Positions 35,188 through 43,987 of a DNA stretch of 64,000 bases are shown in pieces. Numbering within the stretch: the stretch's first letter is position 1; every line of letters starts with the position of its first letter. Position numbers and translations under genes: made by a program. The DNA is from JAJFUV01 sp964561215. Its GTDB lineage: Bacteria > Acidobacteriota > Terriglobia > Bryobacterales > Bryobacteraceae. Location: positions 45,105 to 109,104 of the forward strand of contig CAZLOS010000006.1 of the NCBI GenBank assembly GCA_964561215.1, written 5' to 3'. The notes below the pieces were generated by a model. It did not search any database. It saw only the letters and a program-made list of their open reading frames with translations, and was not told the origin of the DNA.

Positions 35188-36633
35188 ATGAGTCCGCGAA
35201 CATACGCCAATTACATCGACGGCGCCTGGGTCGACGGACCGGTTTTCGAGAACCGCAACCCGGCCGACACGGATGAGCTGATTGGCTTGTTCACGCGCGG
35301 TTCTGCGGCGGACGTAGAAGCGGCTGCCGCGGCTGCCGCGCGTGCGCATGCCGCCTGGGCCGCGCTGCCCGCGCCCGCGCGGGGCAACTACCTGTTCAAG
35401 GTAGCCGATATCCTCGACCGTAAGTTCGAACAGTTGGCCGAAGAGATGACCCGCGAGGAGGGCAAGACGCTGCCCGAGTCGCGTGGAGAAGTGCGGCGGG
35501 CCATCAACATCTTCCGCTATTACGCCGGCGAAGGCGCCCGGCTGGCCGGCACGCTGGCGCCCAGCGAGCGCGTCCGCGTCCACACCTTCTCCATCCGCAA
35601 GAGCCTGGGCGTCGTGGGCCTGATCACGCCGTGGAACTTTCCCAGCGCGATTCCCGCCTGGAAACTGGCGCCCGCGCTCATTTGCGGGAACACGGCAGTC
35701 CTGAAACCCGCGTCGGCGGCGCCTTTGAGCGCCTGGCGCATCGTCGAGGCGTGCCACGAAGCGGGAATCCCCAAAGGGGTAGTGAATTTTGTAGCGGGGC
35801 CGGGCGGGGAACTCGGGCCGGCCATGGTGAACGCCGCGCCGTTGAAGGCGATTTCGTTCACCGGCTCCTGCACCGCCGGCCGCGCGCTGCATGAAGAAGC
35901 CTCGCGCCGCCGCCTGCGCATTCAGCTTGAAATGGGCGGCAAGAATCCCACAATCGTTCTGGCCGACGCCGACTTCGACGCAGCCGTCGAGAACACCGTG
36001 AACGCCGCCTTCTTCTCCACCGGGCAAAAATGCACCGCCACCAGCCGCGCCATCATCGAGGAGCCCATCTACGACCGCTTTCTGGACGCGCTTGCCAAAC
36101 GCACCAGGCGGCTCAAGGTCGGCAACGGCATGGAGCCGGGCACGGAGATCGGCCCCGCGGTGGACGAAGCGCAGATGAAAACCGACCTCGTTTACATCGA
36201 GATCGGAAGGCGCGAGGCGGGCGAACCCGTCACGGGAGGCCGGCGACTCACCGGCGCGGCTTACGGCAAGGGCTACTTTGTCGAGCCTACGGTGTTCGCG
36301 GACGTCACTCCGGAAATGACGATCGCCCGCGAGGAGGTCTTCGGCCCCGTGTTGGCCGTCATGCGCGCCGGCAACTTCGAGGACGCCATGCGTCTGGCCA
36401 ACCAGAGCGCCTTCGGGCTATCCGCTTCTATCCAGACGAGGAGTATTTCAAGAGTCTTCGAATATGTGTATAGTATGGAAGCTGGCCTTCTGACGGTGAA
36501 CCTGCCCAGCGCTGGTGTAGAATATCAACTGCCGTTCGGAGGGACTAAAGATTCCAGTTTCGGACCCAAGGAGCAGGGCCCGGCCGCGATCGAGTTTTAC
36601 ACCGATCACAAAACGGTCTACCTGAAGTACTGA
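35188..36633 (+). CDS. NAD(P)-dependent aldehyde dehydrogenase, probably 2-oxoglutarate-semialdehyde type
   Basis: A 481-residue cytoplasmic ALDH. Catalytic residues are in place: N150 in TPWNFPSA, general base E248 in LEMGGKNP and nucleophile C282 in STGQKCTATSR. Several features resemble alpha-ketoglutaric semialdehyde dehydrogenases (KCTATSR motif, SNP-type C-terminal). The next gene, 2 bases later, is a fumarylacetoacetate-hydrolase-fold enzyme; in oxidative pentose and hexuronate pathways a 2-keto-3-deoxy acid dehydratase of that fold feeds this dehydrogenase. So a role making 2-oxoglutarate from sugar acids is likely (inference from context). It is 10 bases after lemA. Confidence 0.88.
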   Translation: MSPRTYANYIDGAWVDGPVFENRNPADTDELIGLFTRGSAADVEAAAAAAARAHAAWAALPAPARGNYLFKVADILDRKFEQLAEEMTREEGKTLPESRGEVRRAINIFRYYAGEGARLAGTLAPSERVRVHTFSIRKSLGVVGLITPWNFPSAIPAWKLAPALICGNTAVLKPASAAPLSAWRIVEACHEAGIPKGVVNFVAGPGGELGPAMVNAAPLKAISFTGSCTAGRALHEEASRRRLRIQLEMGGKNPTIVLADADFDAAVENTVNAAFFSTGQKCTATSRAIIEEPIYDRFLDALAKRTRRLKVGNGMEPGTEIGPAVDEAQMKTDLVYIEIGRREAGEPVTGGRRLTGAAYGKGYFVEPTVFADVTPEMTIAREEVFGPVLAVMRAGNFEDAMRLANQSAFGLSASIQTRSISRVFEYVYSMEAGLLTVNLPSAGVEYQLPFGGTKDSSFGPKEQGPAAIEFYTDHKTVYLKY

Positions 36634-36635
36634 TA

Positions 36636-37481
36636 ATGCGTCTTGGACAGATAAAGTGGAGGGACGCCGTAACCGCGGCGATATTTGAAGGCGGTGCGGC
36701 AAGGCCGATCCCCTCGCACACGGTGCGCGACCTGATTCGCCGGTCGGAGATCGAGGGTGTCTCTCTCGATCGACTGGCCAGCGGCATGGCCAGCCCCCAC
36801 CGTGAATCCGCCACCTTGATTGCGCCCATTCATCCGCCCGAAGTGTGGGCGTGCGGGTGCACTTACGCAGCGAGCGCCAGTTTCCGGAATGGCGAGCAGG
36901 GTGTACGAGAGGGCTTTTACGCACAGGTGCACAAGAGTTCCCGCCCGGAGATTTTCTTCAAAGGCACGCGGCGCATGTGCGTGGGGCCGGGCGACGCCAT
37001 CGGAATTCGATTCGACTCGAAATTCACCGCGCCGGAACCCGAGTTGGCTGCCGTTCTGGGCAGCAAGGGCCGAATTCTGGCTTACACGCTCGCCAACGAC
37101 GTTTCCGCGTGGGATATCGAGCGTGAGAACCCTCTGTACCTCCCGCAGTCCAAGATGTACGCAGCCTGCTGTGCGTTAGGACCGGTTCTGGTGACCGTGG
37201 ACGAACTCGGGGACCCACAGAACCTGGAGCTGAGCTGCACCATCCGGCGGGATGGGAATGTGATCTTCTCCGGCTCGGTTTCCGTCTCGAAGTTGAGCCG
37301 CAAGATTGAAGAGCTGGTCGCCTATCTGTTGCGGGCCAATCCGGTGCCGGCCGGCTCGGTTTTGCTCACCGGGACGGGCATCATCGTGCCCGAGGAAGCG
37401 GCGCTCGCGCCTGGCGACGTTGTGTCGATCAAGGCCCCCGAAATCGGCGAACTGGTCAATACGGCCGCTATCGTGAAGTAG
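36636..37481 (+). CDS. FAH-fold enzyme, probable 2-keto-3-deoxy sugar-acid dehydratase/hydrolase
   Basis: A 281-residue cytoplasmic protein of the fumarylacetoacetate hydrolase superfamily. The metal site is visible as E134/E136 in PEPELAAV and D155 in LANDVSAWD, with K173 in the PQSKMY loop and the late GTGIIVP motif. This subgroup includes 2-keto-3-deoxy-D-arabinonate/xylonate dehydratases, which give 2-oxoglutarate semialdehyde, the substrate of the ALDH encoded 2 bases upstream. No sugar dehydrogenase or lactonase is adjacent, so the pathway is inferred from this pair only. It converges on recX with 4 bases between the stops. Confidence 0.85.
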   Translation: MRLGQIKWRDAVTAAIFEGGAARPIPSHTVRDLIRRSEIEGVSLDRLASGMASPHRESATLIAPIHPPEVWACGCTYAASASFRNGEQGVREGFYAQVHKSSRPEIFFKGTRRMCVGPGDAIGIRFDSKFTAPEPELAAVLGSKGRILAYTLANDVSAWDIERENPLYLPQSKMYAACCALGPVLVTVDELGDPQNLELSCTIRRDGNVIFSGSVSVSKLSRKIEELVAYLLRANPVPAGSVLLTGTGIIVPEEAALAPGDVVSIKAPEIGELVNTAAIVK

Positions 37482-37485
37482 TTCC

Positions 37486-38058
37486 TCAGACTTCGGGCGA
37501 AGAAACGTCTTCGTCCTCCATGCGATCTACTAACTCCGGCTCGGTGGCATGCTGTTTAAGCAGCCTGCTGACCACACTCGAGCTGAAGCCCGCTAGGCGC
37601 AGCTTGCGATAGGCCGAGGCCAGGTGCTTCGGTTCGGCCAGGTATTCCGGCAGGTTTATACGCCGGAACTTGCGCATCAGGTACTCCTCGGCCAGCGTGT
37701 ACTCGTCCGTGCCGCGGTAGATCTCGCTGACGGCCTGCTCGGCCACCACCGGAGCCACCTGCTTCTGGCGGAGGTCGCGCAGCACGCGGAAACGGCCCTG
37801 GGCATGGTTATCGCGGCGCGAGGCGGCGAAGCTCTCGGCGAAGCGCTTGTCGTTCAGGTAGCCGAACTGCTTCAGACGCGTCATCACGCCCGCGACATCG
37901 CCGGCCTCGGCCGCCCGCGCTTTGAGCCGCGCGCGCATCTGGGCGATGGAGTATCCCCGCCCGCCCAGGATCTTGAGGGCATAGTTCCACAGCCCGTCCG
38001 CATCTAGCGGTTTTGCTTTGCCCGGCATCTTTTTGCGCACCGATATTAGCATGCGCAT
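37486..38058 (-). CDS. recX: RecX-family regulator of RecA
   Basis: A 190-residue cytoplasmic helical protein made of three-helix repeats; RecX binds RecA filaments and modulates recombination. Family features: LWNYALKILGGRGYSIAQMRARL (about 23-45), the second repeat FGYLNDKRFAESFAASRRDNH and the third repeat with YRKLRLAGFSSSVVSRLL. recA is not in the window. The start is uncertain: three in-frame ATGs (38058, 38052, 38028) precede the conserved region and none has a convincing ribosome-binding site. Confidence 0.88.
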   Translation of the reverse strand: MRMLISVRKKMPGKAKPLDADGLWNYALKILGGRGYSIAQMRARLKARAAEAGDVAGVMTRLKQFGYLNDKRFAESFAASRRDNHAQGRFRVLRDLRQKQVAPVVAEQAVSEIYRGTDEYTLAEEYLMRKFRRINLPEYLAEPKHLASAYRKLRLAGFSSSVVSRLLKQHATEPELVDRMEDEDVSSPEV

Positions 38059-38140
38059 CCTATCGGGCGTGGCGCAAGTAGTATGCTAGTATGCAGAGGG
38101 AAGCTGAGCATCGCACTTCCGGAAAGGCAGGAGTCTGACA

Positions 38141-38455
38141 ATGGCAGACGAAGGTAAGCTCTCGTACTTCTTCCTGGGCATGGGCATTGGGGTTGCGGTC
38201 GGCATCCTGTTCGCACCGAAATCGGGCGAGGAAACCAGGCGTTACCTGCGTGATAAAGCCGACGAAGGCAAGGATTACCTCAAGAAGCGCAGCGACGACT
38301 TGATCGAATCCGCCGGCGAGATGGTGGATCGCGGCAAGAGCGCCATCAGCCGCCAGAAAGATCAGATCAGCGCGGCTGTCGAGGCTGGCCGCCAGGCTTA
38401 TCGCGAAACGACCCAGGCCCCCAAGGAAGAACCAGGCCCCGCGACGGGTCTGTGA
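38141..38455 (+). CDS. YtxH-domain small membrane protein
   Basis: A 104-residue protein with one N-terminal transmembrane segment (about 8-26, YFFLGMGIGVAVGILFAP) followed at once by the YtxH hallmark FAPKSGEETRRYL, then an amphipathic charged helix (about 35-90) rich in Lys/Glu/Asp. Its function is unknown; YtxH proteins are widespread and often linked to envelope stress. A GGAG site precedes the ATG. It is followed 40 bases later by a DUF948-like protein on the same strand, a common pairing. Confidence 0.87.
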   Translation: MADEGKLSYFFLGMGIGVAVGILFAPKSGEETRRYLRDKADEGKDYLKKRSDDLIESAGEMVDRGKSAISRQKDQISAAVEAGRQAYRETTQAPKEEPGPATGL

Positions 38456-38495
38456 GGCTTCAAGGGAAGCGCAAACCGGCATAGGTGTTCCGTAT

Positions 38496-38987
38496 ATGGA
38501 AAACGTAGCGATCGCGGCCATTATCGTGGCGGCCGTGGCAATTGTTCTACAGGCTCTTTTTATGTTCGGGCTCTACCGCTCCGCCAAGTCGATGGCCGCG
38601 CAGGTTGCCGGCTTGGTTGAGAAGGCCGAACCCGTGCTCGCCGACGCGCGCGAGACCATCGAGCAGAGCCGCAGGCAGATGACGGAAGTAACCGGTAAGG
38701 CCAACAAGGTCCTGGATTCCGCGCAGGCGCAGGTCGCCAAATTGGATGAAGTGTTAACCGACGCCGCTTCGCGAGCCAAGGTGCAGATGGACCGTCTGGA
38801 GATGGTGCTTGACGACTCCATCAGCCGGGTTCACGAAACCGTAGCCGTGCTGCACGATGGCGTCCTGCGGCCGTTGCGTGAGTTGAACGGCATCGCGACG
38901 GGCGTCCGCGCCGGCATCGCTTACCTGTTTGGAAGCCGGCGTCCTAGCGTGGCACAGGCTACGCACGACGACGAAATGTTCATCTGA
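38496..38987 (+). CDS. DUF948-like membrane protein with coiled coil
   Basis: A 163-residue protein: one N-terminal transmembrane helix (about 5-27), a long heptad-like region (about 35-125; alternating Ala/Val/Leu with Glu/Gln/Lys, as in DARETIEQSRRQMTEVTGKA) and a short Gly/Arg-rich tail. The layout matches DUF948-type proteins, which commonly neighbour YtxH genes as here. No catalytic residues are evident. It converges on the ATP-grasp gene with 10 bases between stops. Confidence 0.8.
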   Translation: MENVAIAAIIVAAVAIVLQALFMFGLYRSAKSMAAQVAGLVEKAEPVLADARETIEQSRRQMTEVTGKANKVLDSAQAQVAKLDEVLTDAASRAKVQMDRLEMVLDDSISRVHETVAVLHDGVLRPLRELNGIATGVRAGIAYLFGSRRPSVAQATHDDEMFI

Positions 38988-38997
38988 ACGCTGAGCT

Positions 38998-40353
38998 TTA
39001 CTTGCTGCTGAGGATGAAGGTGGGCGCGGGACCGGCCACGGTCGAGAAACCCGCCGCGGCAGGCGTGGAGAGCCAACTCGAACACCCCTGTACTTTGCCC
39101 AGGTAAGCGTGCGGGTGTACGTCCACCAGCATTTCCTTCATCTCGAGCGTGCCGTAGCGGTAAACGGGGAACTGGCTGCGGACAACATCCACTCGTTCCT
39201 GGACCACGTAGGGGGTCCGCATCGCGAGGCGCAGGGTGCGTTCCCAACCCGCATCATCGATTTCCCACCCGCGGAAGGTGTGCAACTCGGCATTGCCGTC
39301 ATTCGGCCGCAGCAGCAGGTTCTGGCGGTTCTTGAGGATGAAGTCGATCAGGTCGACGGTTTTGTTTTTGTAGGTGACATTGCCGGGCGCCACCACGCGG
39401 GTCCAGGGGATATAGTCGCGGATCGCGCGCCGCTCGGCGGACGGGAACTTGGCCGTGATGGTCTCGTCGGTCAGCAGGTCGAAGAGCGCCTTCTTGTGCG
39501 CCAACTCCGACCGGAAGCTGTTGACTACGCACACCCTTCCCTCGCGGTAGGCCCGAACCAGCGGATGCGCGAGATCAAACCGCAGCAGGAACTCCTGGAC
39601 CTTCACCCGCCGGTACACCAGGTCGATCGCAAAGCTGCCCTGCCGAAGTATTCCGCCATGGTATTCGAGTTGATCGGGGTAGACCACCTCGGTCTCGTAT
39701 CCCTGATTGCGGAAGTAGTCCCGCAGGAGCATGTATTCTCCGCTCTCAACCGCCTGCGCGGACTGCCGGAACTCCAGAATCGCGATCCTGGGTTTGCGCT
39801 TCCCGCCGAAGTCCTTGTAAGTCCTGAGCAAACCGTGCAGCAGGTGCTTGAGCGACGCAGAGCGGGTCAGCTTGTAACGCTTGCGGAACTCCTTCATCGG
39901 AGGGCAATCGTACATCAAATCCGCCATGCCCTCGGCGTATGCCAGGCCGGTAGGAGTGTCGGCGTTGTACTCGACAAAATGCATCGAGCCATTGTGTAAC
40001 CGCGTGTCCAGCAAGCCAGTTACGGCCAGCGAAGGATAGCCGGGATCGACCGTCGCCAGCATCTTCTCGGCCGGCAGCAGTTGCATGCGCGACAGCAGCG
40101 CGGGTGTGGACAACGCCATCTGCTTGATGCGGTCGATGGCCGAGAACAGCGCCTCGGCGCCTTTGGTCAGCGTCGCGTACTGGCGCGCGCTGACAAAGTG
40201 CGGGCGCAAGAAAGGACAAATCGGCCGTCCCGCCACGGCCAGCTTCCGCGCCACCATTTGCTCGTGCAGCGCGTCCGCCCATGCCAGGTCGCGGTACGGT
40301 TCACTCTCTAAGATCTTGTGATAGCGGGCAATCGCCTCGCCCAACTGGGTCAT
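38998..40353 (-). CDS. Circularly permuted ATP-grasp / glutathionylspermidine-synthase-like protein
   Basis: A 451-residue cytoplasmic protein. The region HFVEYNADTPTGLAYAEG resembles the acidic active-site loop of glutathionylspermidine synthase-like and permuted ATP-grasp enzymes. Later segments are compatible with ATP binding: KALFDLLTDE, NLLLRPNDGNA, YVVQERVDV and MKEMLVDVHPHAYLG. Family knowledge: such enzymes form amide bonds from a carboxylate and an amine using ATP. No transglutaminase, peptide-precursor or DUF403 gene stands next to it, so the substrate is unknown. Alone on its strand, it is divergent from the S46 peptidase. Confidence 0.65.
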   Translation of the reverse strand: MTQLGEAIARYHKILESEPYRDLAWADALHEQMVARKLAVAGRPICPFLRPHFVSARQYATLTKGAEALFSAIDRIKQMALSTPALLSRMQLLPAEKMLATVDPGYPSLAVTGLLDTRLHNGSMHFVEYNADTPTGLAYAEGMADLMYDCPPMKEFRKRYKLTRSASLKHLLHGLLRTYKDFGGKRKPRIAILEFRQSAQAVESGEYMLLRDYFRNQGYETEVVYPDQLEYHGGILRQGSFAIDLVYRRVKVQEFLLRFDLAHPLVRAYREGRVCVVNSFRSELAHKKALFDLLTDETITAKFPSAERRAIRDYIPWTRVVAPGNVTYKNKTVDLIDFILKNRQNLLLRPNDGNAELHTFRGWEIDDAGWERTLRLAMRTPYVVQERVDVVRSQFPVYRYGTLEMKEMLVDVHPHAYLGKVQGCSSWLSTPAAAGFSTVAGPAPTFILSSK

Positions 40354-40549
40354 GCGATGTTTGAACGAATCCTGTTTTTAGTATCGCACACGCGCTATCG
40401 TATGCAAAATTGAACGGCGCCAAAAGCATCGCCTAAGTCTTTGTGCTGCATAATGATGCGTGGATTTTATCCTCGTCCTCGTGAAGCCCGGCTTTCGGTG
40501 CTCTGACAAATTCGAGACAATGGCTCATGGAAAGGATCGCCTGGACCTA

Positions 40550-42616
40550 ATGAGACATCTGAGATTTCTTTTAGCCGCGCCGGTACTGCTCTGCATGCTG
40601 CCCGCTTCGCCCGCCCGCGCCGATGAAGGGATGTGGTTGTTCAACCAGTTCCCCAAGGATTTGGTGGAGAAGCGTTACGACTACAAAGTCTCCGACGAGT
40701 TCTTGGAGACGCTGCGCACAGCCACGGTGCGCATCACGCACGGCACGGCTTCCTTTGTGTCCCCGGACGGCCTGCTGTTCACCAATCATCACGTGGGAGC
40801 GGACTGCATTCAGAAGCTCAGCTCCGCGCAGCATGACTATTTCGGCAACGGCTTTTACGCCGCCACACCGGCCGAGGAAAGAACCTGTCCGGACACGGAA
40901 GTGCGCGTCCTGCAGAGGATTGAGGACGTAACCGCGGCCGTGCAGGGCGCCGCCGCGCCGGCCATGAGCGGGGCCGAGGCGAATCGTGCGCGCAAGAACG
41001 CCATGACGCGGATCGAAAAGCAGTGCGCCGCCTCGACTGGCAGTACTTGCGATGTCGTGTCGTTCTTTTCCGGTGGCCAGTATCACCTGTATCAATACAA
41101 GAAGTACACCGACATTCGGCTGGTCTTCGCGCCGGAAGCCGATATCGCCGCTTTCGGAGGCGATCCGGACAACTACAATTATCCGCGCTACTGCCTGGAC
41201 TTCTCGCTGTTCCGCGTGTACGAAAACGGCAAGCCGGTCCACCCCGCGCGCTACTTCCGCTGGAGCCGCGAAGGCGTTAAAGAAGGCGATCTCATCTTCG
41301 TGCCGGGCAATCCGGGCACAACGGGCCGGTTGCTGACTGTTGCCGAACTCGAATTCGGGCGCGATCACTCCTATCCGCTTTTGCTGCGCCAGCTCAAATC
41401 GAGCATACACACGACCGAAGTCTACGGTTCGGCTTCGAGCGAAGCCGCCCGCGTGGGCCGCGATTCGCTCTTCAGCCAGCAGAACAGCTACAAGCGTTAC
41501 GTGGGTTTCGTCGACGGACTGAAGGACGTCCAGTTGATGGACCGCAAGCGGAAGGAAGAAAAGGAGCTGCGCGCCGCGGTGGAGCGCGATCCCAAGCTCG
41601 CCGCCGAATACGGACGCGCGTGGGACGACATTGCCGCAGCTTACCGGGACTACCGCAGTTTCTACAAGCCGTACATGCTGCTCGAGACGCGCGCGGCGCG
41701 GACTTCGGATCTGTTCGGGATCGCCCGCAACGTTCTGCGCTACGCGGAAGAGACAGCTAAGCCCGAAAACAAGCGCCTGCGCGAGTACGCCGCGGCAAAC
41801 CTGCCCATCATCGAACGTTCCATGTATTCGACCGCGCCGATCGAGGATTCTTTCGAGATCGCCATGCTGGCCGACTACCTGCGCACCATCCAGCAGGATC
41901 TTGGCACCGAAAATCCGGTGGTGAGCGAAGCGCTGGGCGGCCGGACGCCTGAAGCCGCGGCCCGGGACTATGTGTCGACCAGCAAGCTGAAGGACGTAGT
42001 CGAGCGTAAGCGCCTGGCATCGAATGCCGACGGAGCGCGTGCCTCCAACGATGGAATGATCCGGCTGGCCCGCATCCTCGACAAGCCGGCGCGCCTCTAC
42101 CGGCAGCGGTATGAAGACGATGTCGAAGCCAAGTTGACCGCAGCCGCGCCCAAGGTCGCTCGGGCGCGTTTCGCCGTGCACGGTTCGGCGGATTACCCGG
42201 ACGCCACGTTCACACTCCGGCTCACTTTCGGCGGCGTGCGCGGGTACAAGAACGCGGCCGGCCAGGCGGTGCCGTTCACGACGACTTTCGACGGCCTTTA
42301 CAAGCGCGCCACCGGCAAAGACCCCTATAGGCTGCCCTCGCGGTGGGTGAAGGGCAAGTCCGCCCTGCGGCTGGACACCTCCTTCAACTTCGTGAGCACC
42401 GCCGACACGCACGGCGGCAATTCGGGCAGCCCGACGCTGAACACAAAGGGCGAGATCGTGGGCATCCTCTTCGACGGCAATATCGAGGGTCTTCCGAACA
42501 ACTTCGTCTTCACCGACGACACCGCGCGCAGCGTGCACGTTTCCAGCCAGGGCATCGTCGAGGCGCTGCGCAAGATCTACCGCGCCAAGCGCATTGTGAA
42601 GGAGCTTGGACAGTAA
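40550..42616 (+). CDS. Exported S46-family dipeptidyl-peptidase (DPP7-like)
   Basis: A 688-residue serine exopeptidase that removes dipeptides from N-termini outside the cytoplasm. Signal peptide 1-24 (ending ARA-DEG). The family start motif GMWLFNQFP follows. Catalytic His lies in TNHHVG (about 79-84), the aspartate region is DNYNYPRYCLDFSLFRVY, and the serine is in GGNSGSP. Downstream, FDGN places glycine where DPP11-type enzymes carry arginine, which argues for DPP7-like preference for hydrophobic P1 residues rather than Asp/Glu (inference from family knowledge). The ATG at 40550 is chosen for the signal peptide; 40460 would add 30 residues. Confidence 0.9.
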   Translation: MRHLRFLLAAPVLLCMLPASPARADEGMWLFNQFPKDLVEKRYDYKVSDEFLETLRTATVRITHGTASFVSPDGLLFTNHHVGADCIQKLSSAQHDYFGNGFYAATPAEERTCPDTEVRVLQRIEDVTAAVQGAAAPAMSGAEANRARKNAMTRIEKQCAASTGSTCDVVSFFSGGQYHLYQYKKYTDIRLVFAPEADIAAFGGDPDNYNYPRYCLDFSLFRVYENGKPVHPARYFRWSREGVKEGDLIFVPGNPGTTGRLLTVAELEFGRDHSYPLLLRQLKSSIHTTEVYGSASSEAARVGRDSLFSQQNSYKRYVGFVDGLKDVQLMDRKRKEEKELRAAVERDPKLAAEYGRAWDDIAAAYRDYRSFYKPYMLLETRAARTSDLFGIARNVLRYAEETAKPENKRLREYAAANLPIIERSMYSTAPIEDSFEIAMLADYLRTIQQDLGTENPVVSEALGGRTPEAAARDYVSTSKLKDVVERKRLASNADGARASNDGMIRLARILDKPARLYRQRYEDDVEAKLTAAAPKVARARFAVHGSADYPDATFTLRLTFGGVRGYKNAAGQAVPFTTTFDGLYKRATGKDPYRLPSRWVKGKSALRLDTSFNFVSTADTHGGNSGSPTLNTKGEIVGILFDGNIEGLPNNFVFTDDTARSVHVSSQGIVEALRKIYRAKRIVKELGQ

Positions 42617-42649
42617 GCGCTGACGCCCCCGCGGCTGGCGGCAAGCAGG

Positions 42650-42655
42650 TACAAT
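42650..42655 (+). promoter_or_regulatory. Candidate -10 box of the ceramidase gene
   Basis: TACAAT ends 9 bases before the ATG at 42665, and no Shine-Dalgarno is seen between them. Transcription from it would start next to the ATG, giving a near-leaderless transcript. Inference from spacing. Confidence 0.3.
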
Positions 42656-42664
42656 AGCAAGCCT

Positions 42665-43948
42665 ATGCGGACTCTCCGCCTTGGGCTGTTATTGTGCCTC
42701 GCCGCCGCCGTCGCGGTGGCTGCTTCGCCGGGTCTCCGGGCCGCGGCGGCGGAAGTCGACATCACCCCGGACGGCCCGCAGTGGCTGCTCGGCTACCAGG
42801 CGCGGCAATCGGCCGGCGTACACGATCGCCTTCACCACCGCGTGGTGGCGCTCGACGACGGCAAGACGCAGGTTTATCTGGTTTCGAGCGAGTTCGCCGT
42901 TTTCACCCCGTCTTTCTTCGACGAATTCGGGCGCGAACTCAAACAGCGCACACGGATCGAGCCGCGCCAGGTCTGGTGGACCGTCACGCACACGCATTCG
43001 GCGCCCGAGTTGGGTCCGGGGGGTATCGGCAAGCTCTTTCTCGGAGAACGCTACAAGCACGATTACGATCACGCTTACGCCAAGGAAGTCAAGGACAAGC
43101 TCATCGTCGCCATCAAGGAAGCGCACGAGAAGCTCCTCCCCGCGCGCCTCTACATTGGAACCGGACGCGCAGAAGCCAACATCAATCGCAGGGAGCGGAG
43201 GCCCGACGGCCGCATCGTGCTGGGCAAGAATCCCGAAGGCCCGGTGGACCGAATGATCGGCCTGCTGCGCATCGAACGGCTGGACGGCGGGCTGGTCGCG
43301 CTCATCGCCAACTACGCCATGCACGGCACCGTTCTGGGAGGCAAGAACCTGCTGATCAGCGGCGACGCGCCGGGCGTGGTGGCGAGCTACGTCGAAGCCA
43401 AGTTCGGAGCACCCATGCTTTATATCAACGGCGCCGAAGGCAACGTCGCGCCGCTCCATAGCGTCGAGCCCGACTTCCGGCACCTGGACGACTACAGGAC
43501 ATTGCTCGGCGACCCCATTCTCAAGGCCAACGCCGCGTTGCGCAAGCCCACAAGGCGTGTTCGTTTCAAGGCGGAAGAGATCGTAGTCGAGACGCCGCGC
43601 AAGCCCGGGCTCGGCTGGACGGACGACCTGGCCGATTACCTGAAGACGAACGGCGACGGCGCGGCCAACGTGCGCGTTCCCGTGCGCTTGCTGCGCATCG
43701 ACAAAGACACCGCCATCTGGGGCGCGCCGGTTGAGATGTTCACCGAGATCGCGCTCAACATGCGCGTGAAATCGCCGTTCCGCCACACTTTCTACTTCGG
43801 CCTCACCAACGGCTGCCTGGGTTACCTGCCCACGAAGCAGGCGTTCGCCGAAGGAGGCTACGAACCGGGCGTCTGTGTTTTCACGGACCGCGTCGAGGCC
43901 GATCTGACGAAAGAAGTGAGCGAGGCCCTGGCGGACCTGAAGCACTGA
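42665..43948 (+). CDS. Exported neutral/alkaline ceramidase N-terminal-domain protein
   Basis: A 427-residue exported protein with a signal peptide (1-22). The ceramidase N-terminal fold is recognised by EVDITPDGPQWLLGYQ, the zinc-site motif THTHSAPE (about 112-119), NYAMHGTVLGG and YINGAEGNVAP. True neutral ceramidases are near 650 residues with a C-terminal immunoglobulin domain; this one is shorter and lacks it, as in many bacterial relatives of unknown substrate. It lies between the S46 peptidase (48 bases upstream) and an alpha/beta-hydrolase gene (39 bases downstream), all exported and on the same strand. Confidence 0.87.
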   Translation: MRTLRLGLLLCLAAAVAVAASPGLRAAAAEVDITPDGPQWLLGYQARQSAGVHDRLHHRVVALDDGKTQVYLVSSEFAVFTPSFFDEFGRELKQRTRIEPRQVWWTVTHTHSAPELGPGGIGKLFLGERYKHDYDHAYAKEVKDKLIVAIKEAHEKLLPARLYIGTGRAEANINRRERRPDGRIVLGKNPEGPVDRMIGLLRIERLDGGLVALIANYAMHGTVLGGKNLLISGDAPGVVASYVEAKFGAPMLYINGAEGNVAPLHSVEPDFRHLDDYRTLLGDPILKANAALRKPTRRVRFKAEEIVVETPRKPGLGWTDDLADYLKTNGDGAANVRVPVRLLRIDKDTAIWGAPVEMFTEIALNMRVKSPFRHTFYFGLTNGCLGYLPTKQAFAEGGYEPGVCVFTDRVEADLTKEVSEALADLKH

Positions 43949-43987
43949 GCCTGTAGCCGCGCTCCGAAGCCTGTCATACTGTCGCTC

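Noticed and set aside
38998..40353. ATP-grasp gene as part of a RiPP or peptide-ligase cluster
   Set aside because: No precursor peptide, transglutaminase or partner ligase gene is adjacent; neighbours are YtxH/DUF948 proteins and a peptidase.
40571..42538. 655-codon minus-strand frame
   Set aside because: Antisense to the S46 peptidase gene.
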